64,000 nucleotides of DNA from assembly GCA_964423835.1 (NCBI GenBank), contig CAYRGJ010000012.1, forward strand, positions 1-64,000, written 5' to 3'. This DNA is from JAFGCL01 sp964423835. Its GTDB lineage: Bacteria > Chloroflexota > Dehalococcoidia > UBA2247 > RBG-13-53-26. The position numbers were made by a program, and so were the translations under genes. Below are positions 22,683 through 30,775 of the stretch, one piece after another; positions within the stretch are counted from its first letter, which is position 1; every line of letters starts with the position of its first letter. Under the pieces are notes generated by a model. The model had not been told where the DNA came from. It did not search any database and saw nothing but the letters and a program-made list of their open reading frames with translations.

Positions 22683-25358
22683 CTATCTTCCGGCCGCCAG
22701 CGCCGCCTTCACCTTGTCCGGCGTCGCCGGCAGGCTGGTGATCCAGATGCCGCAGGCATCCTGGATGGCGCTGATGACGGCCGGCGCAGTGGCCATGGTC
22801 GTCGCCTCACCCACCCCGGACGCGCCCTTCGGCCCGAAGGGCCGCGGCGTCTCCCGGAAGACGTATTCCACGTCTAGAGCCGTCCGCATGGTGGGGAACT
22901 TGAACGTCCGCCAGTCCCTGGTCTGGCCGGCCACGAACTCCTCCCTCAACGCCCAGCCGACTCCCTGGTCTATTCCACCGTCCAGTTGGCCTTCCACGTT
23001 GAGCGGGTGGATTATGGTCCCGATGTCTATGGCACAGGTCATCTTGAGCACCTTCACGTCACCGGTCTGGGTGTTCACCTCCACCTCGGCCAGCTGGATC
23101 AGGTGGATGCAGTCCTCGTAGTTCGGTCCCTGGCCCGTGCTTGGATCCATCGGGGTTTTGTCGTTGGCGGCGCAGTTCTTGCTGCCCAGGAAGCGGACGG
23201 GCTTGCCCGCCGCCTTCAGGCCAGCGTAGCCGCGGCCGCCGGTCTCCTCCAGAGCCTTCTTGAGCTGGTCCATGGCATTGACCAGCGCTCCGCCTACGGA
23301 GTAGGTCATGCGGCTGCTGGCCGCCGCCCCGGAGGCCGGAGTGACAGCGGTGTCCCTGGTCACCAGCCGGACCTTGTCCAGAGGCAGGTTCATCCCGTCA
23401 GCAGCCAGCTGGCTGAGCATGGACTCGTTTCCCTCGCCCGGGTCAGCCACGCCGGCATACACCGTCACGCCGTCATCCGGGTCGATCCCGATGCTGGCCA
23501 CGCCGGTATCGAAGGGCCCACCGATGGCGAACGATGAGCCGGCAATGCCGACGCCCCGCCGGATCACACCGTCCTTGTGCCCTGCCGCCTCACGAATGGC
23601 CCGCTCATAGTGCGGCCGGATATCATCGCACAGATCCGCGAACGGCCACACCCTCACGGGAGCGCCAGAGGATCGCTCCTCTCCGACCTTGAGCGCGTTC
23701 CGCTTCCGGAACTCCAGGCGGTCGATGCCCGCCTTGTCGGCCAGCATGTTCAGCATGCACTCCAGCGCGAAGTTCTGCTTGGGCGGGCCCGCCCCGCGAG
23801 CGGCGCCGCTCCAGGGGTTGTTGGTGTAGACCACCTGGACGAAGTTCTTGACGGCGGGGATCAGGTAAGGCCCGGAACACATATAGGTTATGCGCCAGGC
23901 GGCGGCCGGGCCAACGCCGGCGTAGGCGCCCTTGTCCAGGATGACGTGCTCTTTGTGGCCGGTCAACCGGCCATTCTCATCCGCGCCCGTCTTCATGGTA
24001 AGCTCCGATGCGCAGCGCTTCGAAGTCATGGCCATCGACTCGGCCAGGCTGGGGACATAGCGGATGGCCTTTCTGAAATGGACCGCCGCCGCGGCCGTGA
24101 TCCCGTCCGACGTGATGTCCGCCGTGATGCCGAAGTGCCCTCCGACGAACGGCTCCTCGTACCTCATGTTCTCCCAGCCGACCGCTGCCTGCAGCACCAT
24201 CAGGTTCGTATGGATGTCGATGCTGCGCCCCAGGACCACCAGCTGAGCGTCCTCGCCTTCACCCTCCCAGTAGGCCACGCTGACCTCTGGCTCCAGCGGG
24301 GCCTGATGGTTGCACTGGGTGTGGAACGTCTCCTCCACCACGAATTTGGAGGCGGCCAGCGCTGCCTCAACATCCCCCTTGATCCGCTCATTCACCAGGC
24401 ACTCATTTGGCCACTCAACGTCCTCGTGCAACTGCACGGCGTCTTCGGCCAGAGACTGCCGGGGTGTGGTAAGGGCCGGCAGCACTTCGTACCTGACCAC
24501 CACCGCCTCCGCCGCGGCCAGCGCCTGCTGGCGGGTCTCCGCGGCCACGACGGCCAGGGGATCCCCGACGTAGAGCACCCTGTCAGCGCACAGGATGGGC
24601 CGGTCTTCCGGCAGCGGGGGAAAGGACATGAGGTTCTTGCCCTTGATGTCCTTGGCCGTCATGGCGCCGATCACACCGGGCATCTTGAGGGCCGCCGAGA
24701 AGTCGATGCCCAGAATCCTGGCGTAGGCGTGCGGGCTGCGAACGACCGCGATCTCGACTGCGCCCGGCATCAGGATATCGGCCCCGAAATGGGCCACGCC
24801 GCAGGCCTTGAGGATGCTCGAGGGACGCACATGAGAGACGCCGATCTTGGAGGCGTTGGCGTCGGGCCGAACGTCCACCGGGCTGGCCTCGCCCCGGAGG
24901 AAGCGGCCGGCCAGCTTGACCGCCTCGATGATCTTGATGTAGCCGGTGCAGCGGCAGAGATTCCCTACCAGCGCATGCTTGATCTCCTCGGTAGTCGGGT
25001 TGGGGTTCTTGTCCAGGAGCGCCTTGGCGGACATTATCATGCCGGGGGTGCAGAAGCCGCACTGTATGGCCCCGGCCAGGACGAAGGCCTCCTGTATCAG
25101 ATGAGGGTTGTCCGGTGTGCCCAGGCCCTCGACCGTCATAACGTCGGCGCCTTCGAGCGTTTCCACCCTGGTCAGGCAGGACCTGACGGCCTTGCCATTG
25201 ACGATCACGGTGCAGGCCCCGCACTGACCCTTCCGGTCACAGGACTGCTTGGCACCGGTCAAACGAAGGGTATCCCGCAGCAAATCCAGCAGGCTGAGAT
25301 TGGCGTCTGCCACCACCAGTCTGGGCAGGCCGTTGATCTTGATCTGGACCTTCTTCAT
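22683..25358 (-). CDS. Molybdenum hydroxylase, MOP-type fused Fe-S/Moco aldehyde oxidoreductase
   Basis: Xanthine-oxidase-family enzyme, 891 residues, close in length and layout to Desulfovibrio aldehyde oxidoreductase (MOP). There is an N-terminal plant-type [2Fe-2S] domain (Cys40, 46, 49, 61), a second [2Fe-2S] domain (Cys100, 103, 135, 137; QCGFCTPGM and LCRCTGY), then directly the two Moco domains, with no FAD domain. The catalytic Glu is in GVGEATTMA near the C-terminus. It should hydroxylate an aldehyde or N-heterocycle using water. AAGGAG lies before the ATG. It is the first gene of an operon with a sulfur carrier, cysteine desulfurase and FmdE, all plausible cofactor helpers. The substrate is unknown. 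Confidence 0.9.
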   Translation of the reverse strand: MKKVQIKINGLPRLVVADANLSLLDLLRDTLRLTGAKQSCDRKGQCGACTVIVNGKAVRSCLTRVETLEGADVMTVEGLGTPDNPHLIQEAFVLAGAIQCGFCTPGMIMSAKALLDKNPNPTTEEIKHALVGNLCRCTGYIKIIEAVKLAGRFLRGEASPVDVRPDANASKIGVSHVRPSSILKACGVAHFGADILMPGAVEIAVVRSPHAYARILGIDFSAALKMPGVIGAMTAKDIKGKNLMSFPPLPEDRPILCADRVLYVGDPLAVVAAETRQQALAAAEAVVVRYEVLPALTTPRQSLAEDAVQLHEDVEWPNECLVNERIKGDVEAALAASKFVVEETFHTQCNHQAPLEPEVSVAYWEGEGEDAQLVVLGRSIDIHTNLMVLQAAVGWENMRYEEPFVGGHFGITADITSDGITAAAAVHFRKAIRYVPSLAESMAMTSKRCASELTMKTGADENGRLTGHKEHVILDKGAYAGVGPAAAWRITYMCSGPYLIPAVKNFVQVVYTNNPWSGAARGAGPPKQNFALECMLNMLADKAGIDRLEFRKRNALKVGEERSSGAPVRVWPFADLCDDIRPHYERAIREAAGHKDGVIRRGVGIAGSSFAIGGPFDTGVASIGIDPDDGVTVYAGVADPGEGNESMLSQLAADGMNLPLDKVRLVTRDTAVTPASGAAASSRMTYSVGGALVNAMDQLKKALEETGGRGYAGLKAAGKPVRFLGSKNCAANDKTPMDPSTGQGPNYEDCIHLIQLAEVEVNTQTGDVKVLKMTCAIDIGTIIHPLNVEGQLDGGIDQGVGWALREEFVAGQTRDWRTFKFPTMRTALDVEYVFRETPRPFGPKGASGVGEATTMATAPAVISAIQDACGIWITSLPATPDKVKAALAAGR

Positions 25359-25440
25359 GATTTGATCTCCTTTTCATCGTCTGGCTCGATACGGCAGGGG
25401 CGGCCGGGCCGCTGAAGGCGGGGACCACCGATTGTCCCGC

Positions 25441-25469
25441 AGAATATCATTGGCCACTGCATTTGTCAA
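25441..25469 (-). promoter_or_regulatory. Sigma-70-type promoter of the mop-like operon
   Basis: Minus strand TTGACA (25469-25464), 17-base spacer, TATTCT (25446-25441). The -35 region reads TTGACAAATGC, identical over 11 bases to that of the AOR island promoter at 19201-19229. Confidence 0.6.
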
Positions 25470-25551
25470 CATAGACACGATGCAGAGTTGACATGTGTTG
25501 CCCCATCTGCCACTATTGGGGTCACTTATCCGGCGCTGGCGGGCAAAACAG

Positions 25552-25580
25552 TTGACGCATGGTATACGAAGTTGTATACT
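25552..25580 (+). promoter_or_regulatory. Promoter of the SDR-SCP2 operon with GTATAC operator-like repeats
   Basis: TTGACG (25552-25557), 17-base spacer, TATACT (25575-25580). Two copies of the palindrome GTATAC (25562-25567 and 25574-25579) lie 12 bases apart, one inside the spacer and one over the -10 box. Such GT-n-AC palindromes are typical of GntR-family operators, so a repressor probably acts here; none is encoded next to it. Confidence 0.6.
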
Positions 25581-25618
25581 GCAGGCCGCTTCTCAGAAAA
25601 CCGGTTGGAGGTGATCAG

Positions 25619-25642
25619 ATGAAATCGGAGGCAAGGCAATGA
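25619..25642 (+). CDS. Seven-codon leader ORF overlapping the SDR start
   Basis: ATG 25619 preceded by GGAGGTGATC encodes MKSEARQ, and its TGA (25640-25642) overlaps the ATG of the SDR (25639-25641) as ATGA. The leader also contains the SDR's own GGAGG. It may serve translational coupling. Too short to be confirmed from sequence. Confidence 0.4.
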   Translation: MKSEARQ

Positions 25643-26475
25643 AGGACTACCTGGGATACCAAGGCAAGACCTGTGTCATCACCGGCTGCTCCTCAGGAAT
25701 GGGGCTGGCGACCCTGCAGGTGCTGAATGACCTGGGGGCCAGCGTCTATGCCCTGGACGTCAGAGAGGTAAAGGAGCCGGTGAAGAAGTACATCCCGTAT
25801 GATCAAGGCAGCAGGGCCTCCATCGACCAGGCGGTGGCTCAGCTACCCGAGAAGATCGACAAGGTGTTCTGCTGCGCGGCTGTGGCCGGGAAGAAGTCCA
25901 GGGGGGCCAGTTTCACCTCGACGCAGGTGGTGACCATCAACTTCATCGGCACCCGCTACTTCATCGACCGCGTGACGCCACGGCTTTCAGCGGGGGGGGC
26001 CATAGGAGTCATCTCCTCGACCGCCGGTTTTGCCTGGTCCATGTTTCAGCAGGACTACGCTCCTCTGATGTACATCGACGATTGGGACAAGGCGGTGGCC
26101 TGGGTGGCAGACTACGCCAAGCGCGAGGCCGAGCAGATGGAGGGCGGCATCGACGACATGGGGAACGTGGACGGCGCCTACACCGTCTCCAAGATGCTGG
26201 TCAGCATGTGGATAAGATACCGGGCCTACCAGCTGTCGGCGAAGGGCATTCGGCTGAACAACACCAGCCCTTCGGGCACGGCGACGCCTCTCTCAGCCGA
26301 CTTCGGTCCCGGAGGAGAGAATGCCTCACTGGTCAAACGGGTCGCCCAGCCGATGGAGCAGGCCCTGCCGCTGGTCTTCATCAACAGCGACATGGCGACC
26401 TACGTTAGCGGCGCCGATCTGCTCGTCGATTTTGCCATGATAGCCGGCTTCATGTCAGGTGAGAAGAAGTACTAA
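25639..26475 (+). CDS. Short-chain dehydrogenase/reductase
   Basis: Classical-type SDR, 278 residues, with TGCSSGMG for NAD(P), the catalytic Ser in ISSTAG and the Tyr-x3-Lys as YTVSK. A sizeable insertion between the Ser and the Tyr (AWSMFQQDYAPLMYIDDWDKAV and on) resembles that of coniferyl-alcohol/3-alpha-hydroxysteroid dehydrogenase-like SDRs. The usual NNAG is altered (CCAAVAG). GGAGG lies seven bases before the ATG, and a 7-codon leader ORF overlaps it. It is co-transcribed with an SCP2-like lipid-binding protein, pointing to a hydrophobic alcohol or ketone substrate; this is inference. Confidence 0.82.
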   Translation: MKDYLGYQGKTCVITGCSSGMGLATLQVLNDLGASVYALDVREVKEPVKKYIPYDQGSRASIDQAVAQLPEKIDKVFCCAAVAGKKSRGASFTSTQVVTINFIGTRYFIDRVTPRLSAGGAIGVISSTAGFAWSMFQQDYAPLMYIDDWDKAVAWVADYAKREAEQMEGGIDDMGNVDGAYTVSKMLVSMWIRYRAYQLSAKGIRLNNTSPSGTATPLSADFGPGGENASLVKRVAQPMEQALPLVFINSDMATYVSGADLLVDFAMIAGFMSGEKKY

Positions 26476-26534
26476 CGGATCAATCTGAGCGTCACAGTAA
26501 CAGCAGGGGAAGAAACGGAGCAAGGAGGACAGCC

Positions 26535-26900
26535 ATGGCTGATGCGAAGGAAAACCACGATCAGATCCTGTGGGTCCTGGAACAGGAAAGGAAGCTCTTC
26601 AACCCGGAAGCCGCCAAGGGCCAGCATGCCAAGTACCAGTACACCTACACCGGCGAGGGTGGCGGGACCTGGAGCTGGGTTATCGATGACGGCAAGGTGC
26701 AGCTGATCGAGGGGCCGGTGGAGAACCCGGACACCTCTTTCACGGAGAGCGTCGATACCTTCCTCAAGATTCAGCGCGGTGAGCTGGATCCCACGAAGGC
26801 GTTCATGCTGCGCAAGAGACAGATGTCGGGCTCCATGGAGATGGGCGTGAAGTTCCTGGAGTTCTTCCCCGGGGGCGACAAGCCCTTCCTCAAGAAGTGA
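26535..26900 (+). CDS. SCP2 sterol-binding-domain protein
   Basis: 121 residues, a single SCP2-like domain: GTWSWVIDDGKVQLIEGPVE, then SFTESVDTFLKIQRGELDPTKAFMLRKRQMSGSMEMGVKF. Such proteins bind lipids or acyl-CoAs in a hydrophobic tunnel. An AAGGAGG site precedes the ATG. It lies 59 bases after the SDR and before a 15-bp terminator hairpin, so the two form a bicistronic unit. A carrier or substrate-presenting role for the SDR is inferred. Confidence 0.82.
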   Translation: MADAKENHDQILWVLEQERKLFNPEAAKGQHAKYQYTYTGEGGGTWSWVIDDGKVQLIEGPVENPDTSFTESVDTFLKIQRGELDPTKAFMLRKRQMSGSMEMGVKFLEFFPGGDKPFLKK

Positions 26901-26947
26901 GCCTGTCGCACTGAGCCAACAAGGCTGCGGCCGCGATGCCCGGCGGG

Positions 26948-26981
26948 TCTTGAGGTGGCGAGTGCCCTCGCCACCTCAAGA
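26948..26981. terminator. Strong 15-bp hairpin between convergent SCP2 and MarR genes
   Basis: Perfect inverted repeat TCTTGAGGTGGCGAG (26948-26962) / CTCGCCACCTCAAGA (26967-26981) with a 4-base loop, just downstream of the SCP2 gene and of the converging MarR gene. There is no strict T-run. Probably a bidirectional terminator. Confidence 0.7.
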
Positions 26982-27024
26982 TAGTCATGTCATCCTCTTT
27001 GTCGATCATGGGCGAATCCGGCCC

Positions 27025-27510
27025 TCATGGGAAGGCGGGCTTTGGCGTGAGCTCCGAGAGGGTGCTGGCGCGCAGCTTTCGCAGGAGAGCGCGCAGAAGC
27101 TCTCGTTCATCGGGGGTCAGGCTGCTCAGAATGGCCGGGATCGCCCCTCGATGTCCCCTTTGCTGCCGGTACACTTCCCTGCCCTTCTCGGTCATCTCCA
27201 CCCTGACCTGCTTCTTGCCTCCCACGTTCTTCAACTGCCTGATGAGGCCCTGGCGCTCCATGCGATCGAGCGCCGCGGCCACGGTATTGGGCCTCCGGAA
27301 GACCCAGCCCGCTATCTCGCTCTGGGTGGGTGAGGGCCCCAGGTTGTTCAGGGCGTACATGATGCCCATCTGCACACCGGAGGTGCCGAACTGCCTCAGC
27401 TCATTGTCCCTGGCCCTCAGCATTCCGTCGCTCACCTGGCTGAGGAGAGTCCAGAGCTCGTACTCCTCGCTGGCGGACAGCCGGGCAGGCGCTTCTCCTC
27501 TTGGCACCAT
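27025..27510 (-). CDS. MarR-family transcriptional regulator
   Basis: 161 residues with the MarR winged helix: SEIAGWVFRRPNTVAAALDRMERQGLI is the recognition helix region, followed by the wing KKQVRVEMTEKGREVYRQQ. The first helix (YELWTLLSQVSDGMLRARDNEL) would form the dimer interface. GGAGGTT precedes the ATG. It lies 31 bases downstream of ileS in the same direction and may be co-transcribed with it, but its targets are more likely the catabolic genes nearby. The effector is unknown. Confidence 0.88.
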   Translation of the reverse strand: MVPRGEAPARLSASEEYELWTLLSQVSDGMLRARDNELRQFGTSGVQMGIMYALNNLGPSPTQSEIAGWVFRRPNTVAAALDRMERQGLIRQLKNVGGKKQVRVEMTEKGREVYRQQRGHRGAIPAILSSLTPDERELLRALLRKLRASTLSELTPKPAFP

Positions 27511-27541
27511 GCTGTGCTAACCTCCGGCCTGGGCCAACAGG

Positions 27542-30500
27542 CTACTGGACGTCCGCTCGCTTGACCCCCAGCAGCAAGTCCCGGCCCTCGATGCGGACCT
27601 TCTGCGAATGGGCGCCCTCGGCGGGCGGCCCGGAGACAAGATCCCGGGACAGTGTCTCCTGCCTGATGTACGCCGACCGGCTCTCAATGGCCTTCCGCAG
27701 AGTGGGGTCGGCCTCATAGTAGGTCACGATGTAGTCGGCGATCTCGAACCCGGCTTCCTTGCGCATGTTCTGGATGCGGTGCGTTATCTCGCGGGCGATG
27801 CCTTCCTCGATGAGCTCCGGCGGGACCACGGTGGGCACGGCCACCAGGTAGCCCCCGTCCTCCATGGTGCAGTAGTCCGGGACGGACAGGTCCGCCTCCG
27901 CCGGGGCGAACTCCAGCGCCTTGACGTTGAGCTCCTCCAGCACCTGAGGCGACAGCCGCCGCAGGCTATCCTGCTCGCCGCTGCCACGGGTCCGGACGAC
28001 GGCCTTCGATACCGGCTGGCGCACCTTGATGCCGGCCTTGCTCCGGGCAGCCCGCCCGATGCTGCACACCTTCATCACCAGCCGGGTATCGGCCTCCAGT
28101 TGCTCGTCCACCAGGGAGAGGTCCGCCCGGGGGAAATCATCCAGGTGCACGCTTTCGGCAGCCCGGGGGTCCACCGCGCGCACCAGGTTCTGGTACAGCT
28201 CCTCGGCCAGGAAGGGCGTCAGGGGCGCCATGAGCCGGGCCAGGGTGACCAGGCAGTCATAAAGGGCGAAGTAGGCCGACAGCTTGTCGGTGTCGTTTTC
28301 GCCCTTCCAGAAGCGGCGCCGGTTCCGCCGCACGTACCAGTTGGAAAGGTAGTCCACGAACTCCTCGATCTTGCGGCCGGCCTCGGTGGGATCGTAGCCG
28401 GCATAGGCCCGGTCCACCTCGTCCACCAGCCGGTTCAGCTCCGAGATGATCCAGCGGTCCAGCTCGTCGGTGGTGGCCGGGCGCTGCGCCTTCACGGGGT
28501 CGAAGTGGTCGATATTGGCGTAGATGACGAAGAAGGAGTAGGTGTTCCACACGGTGGACAGCACCTTGCGCATGGCCTCGCTGACCTGGTCCGCCGAGAG
28601 CCGCTTGACGTTCCCCGCCGGGCTGGTAGTGAACATGTACCAGCGCAGCGCGTCCGCGCCCTGGTTGTTGACGATGCGCCAGGGGTCGATGACGTTGCCT
28701 TTGGACTTGCTCATCTTCTCGCCCTTCGCATCCACGATGTGCCCAAGGCAGACCACGTTCTTGAAACAGGGCTTCCCGAAGAGGAGCACGGACAGGGCGT
28801 GGAGGGTGTAGAACCAGCCCCGCGTCTGGTCGATGGCCTCGGCGATGTAGTCCGCCGGGAAACGGGTCTCAAACGCCGCCCGGTCCTCGAAGGGGTAGTG
28901 GAACTGGGCGTAGGGCATGGCGCCGGAGTCGAACCAGGCGTCCAGCACCTCGGGCACCCGCTTCATGCGGCCGCCGCACCGGGCGCAGTCGAAGGTGATC
29001 TCGTCCACGAACGGCCGGTGCGGGTCCACCGGCTCCACCACTCCGGACACGCCCGGCTTCGACTGCAGCTCCCCGATGCTGCCGACGCACTCCAGGTGGC
29101 CGGGATCACTGCCGCAGCGCCAGACGGGCAGCGGCGTCCCCCAGTATCGCTCGCGCGAAAGGCCCCAGTCGATGTTGTGCTCCAGCCAGTCTCCGAAGCG
29201 CCCCTCCTTGATGTACTCGGGGTACCAGTTGATGTCCCGGTTCCCGGCCACCATCTGTTCCTTCACGGCAGTGGTCCTGATGTACCAGGATGGCTTGGCG
29301 TAGTACAGCAGCGGCGTGTGGCAGCGCCAGCAGAACGGGTAGGTGTGGATGATCTTCTGCTGGTGATGCAGGATGCCGCGCCGGTCCAGGTCCTCCAGGA
29401 TCAGGGGATCGGCCTTCTTCACGAAGAGGCCATCCCAGGGCTTGCCGTTGGGGATCATGCGGCCGTCGAGGTCCACGCTCTGGACCATGGGCAGCCCGGC
29501 CTCCCGGCCGAGGTCGAAGTCCTCCTCACCGAAGGCGGGGGCGATATGGACTATGCCGGTGCCGTCGCTGACGGAGACGTAGTCCGCGGTTACCGCGCGG
29601 CTCTGCGCCGGGAGCGCATTGCCCGCGGCCACGAACTCGGGCTTCGGCTCGTAGAGGCGGTCATAGCGCAGGCCGGCGACGTCCCTGCCGGTGAACTCCG
29701 CCAGGATCTCCCAGTTGCCCTCCCCCAGCGCCCGGTCCAACAGGGCCCGGGCCATGATCAGCCGCTCGGGTGTCCCCTGGGGCGAGCGGGACTGCACCAG
29801 GACGTAGTCCTCGCCGGGCGACACGGCCAGCGCCACGTTGCCGGTGAGGGTCCACGGCGTCGTGGTCCAGGCCAGCAGGGCGGGCACTCCCTCCTCCCAC
29901 TTCCCTGCCCGGGCGTTCCAGCCCAGCCTGGGCAGGGACCCCACCCCATCGTCCTGTCCCTCACGGCTCAGCCGGAACCGGATGTATATGGAGGGGTCCT
30001 CGGCGTCTTCGTACCCCTGGGCCACCTCGTGAGAGCTGAGAGAGGTGCCGCAACGGGGGCAGTGGGGCGTCACCCGGTAGCCCTGATACACCAGCCCCCG
30101 GTCCCACAGCTGCTTGATGATCCACCAGCAGGACTCCACATAGCCGGTGTGGAAGGTGATGTAAGGGTGCTCCATGTCCAGCCAGAAGCCGATCCGGTCG
30201 GTCAGCTCCTCCCATTTCTTGAGGTACCGCAGGACGCTCTCCCGGCACCTGGCGTTGAAGCGGGCGATGCCGTAATCCTCGATCTGGGCCTTGTTGGTGA
30301 ACTTGAGCTCCTTTTCGATCTCCAGCTCCACCGGTAGCCCGTGGGTGTCCCACCCCGCCTTGCGGAAGACGCGGTACCCCTTCATGGTCTTGTAGCGGGG
30401 GATGACGTCCTTGTAGATGCGGGAGAGCACGTGGTGGATGCCGGGGTTGCCGTTGACCGTGGGCGGCCCGTCGTACAGGACGAACTCCGGCCCTTCGCGG

Positions 30501-30604
30501 CGCACCTCGTTGGTCTTCTGCAGGATGCGCCGCTCCTTCCAGAACGCCAGAACCTGCTTCTCTATCTCAGGGAAGCTGACCTTGCTGCCGACCGGCTTGA
30601 ACAT
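27542..30604 (-). CDS. ileS: Isoleucyl-tRNA synthetase
   Basis: Class I aminoacyl-tRNA synthetase, 1020 residues from ATG 30604 (a GTG directly before it is possible). The HIGH-type motif reads GNPGIHH at about residue 56, and KMSKSKGN lies near residue 630. The CP1 editing domain, with CWRCHTPLLYYAKPSWYI, lies between, and an anticodon-binding region follows. Length and the C-terminal extension after the anticodon domain fit the type-2 (eukaryote-like) IleRS group. No T-box leader is visible upstream, where only a short tandem repeat occurs. Confidence 0.96.
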   Translation of the reverse strand: MFKPVGSKVSFPEIEKQVLAFWKERRILQKTNEVRREGPEFVLYDGPPTVNGNPGIHHVLSRIYKDVIPRYKTMKGYRVFRKAGWDTHGLPVELEIEKELKFTNKAQIEDYGIARFNARCRESVLRYLKKWEELTDRIGFWLDMEHPYITFHTGYVESCWWIIKQLWDRGLVYQGYRVTPHCPRCGTSLSSHEVAQGYEDAEDPSIYIRFRLSREGQDDGVGSLPRLGWNARAGKWEEGVPALLAWTTTPWTLTGNVALAVSPGEDYVLVQSRSPQGTPERLIMARALLDRALGEGNWEILAEFTGRDVAGLRYDRLYEPKPEFVAAGNALPAQSRAVTADYVSVSDGTGIVHIAPAFGEEDFDLGREAGLPMVQSVDLDGRMIPNGKPWDGLFVKKADPLILEDLDRRGILHHQQKIIHTYPFCWRCHTPLLYYAKPSWYIRTTAVKEQMVAGNRDINWYPEYIKEGRFGDWLEHNIDWGLSRERYWGTPLPVWRCGSDPGHLECVGSIGELQSKPGVSGVVEPVDPHRPFVDEITFDCARCGGRMKRVPEVLDAWFDSGAMPYAQFHYPFEDRAAFETRFPADYIAEAIDQTRGWFYTLHALSVLLFGKPCFKNVVCLGHIVDAKGEKMSKSKGNVIDPWRIVNNQGADALRWYMFTTSPAGNVKRLSADQVSEAMRKVLSTVWNTYSFFVIYANIDHFDPVKAQRPATTDELDRWIISELNRLVDEVDRAYAGYDPTEAGRKIEEFVDYLSNWYVRRNRRRFWKGENDTDKLSAYFALYDCLVTLARLMAPLTPFLAEELYQNLVRAVDPRAAESVHLDDFPRADLSLVDEQLEADTRLVMKVCSIGRAARSKAGIKVRQPVSKAVVRTRGSGEQDSLRRLSPQVLEELNVKALEFAPAEADLSVPDYCTMEDGGYLVAVPTVVPPELIEEGIAREITHRIQNMRKEAGFEIADYIVTYYEADPTLRKAIESRSAYIRQETLSRDLVSGPPAEGAHSQKVRIEGRDLLLGVKRADVQ

Positions 30605-30685
30605 CACTCTCCAGCTGCTTCACCGAGGGAACCCGGCCCGCTGCCTGCCCGCCAGGCGCGGCCGGTTGCCCACGACCCGCCAGCC

Positions 30686-30775
30686 GCTACCCGCTTCGCG
30701 GGTTGCGACGGCTACCTGCTTCGCGGGTTGCCGCGGCTACCTGCAGGTTGCCGCGGCTACCTGCGAGTTGCCGCT
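30686..30775. repeat. Four imperfect tandem repeats between the crotonase and ileS
   Basis: Units of 25, 25, 20 and 20 bases beginning GCTACC[CT]GC and ending GTTGC[CG][GA]C, with internal small hairpins ACCCGC-TTC-GCGGGT. The array starts right after the crotonase stop codon and may act as a 3' processing or termination element; its function is unknown. Confidence 0.6.

Noticed and set aside
27608..30337. 909-codon open frame antisense to ileS
   Set aside because: Same composition artefact; ileS has all catalytic motifs on the other strand.
30605..30773. T-box leader for ileS
   Set aside because: No T-box sequence, specifier stem or terminator/antiterminator pair is visible; the region is a short tandem repeat.
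30686..30775. Mini-CRISPR array
   Set aside because: Repeats are directly abutting, imperfect, without spacers, and no cas genes are present.
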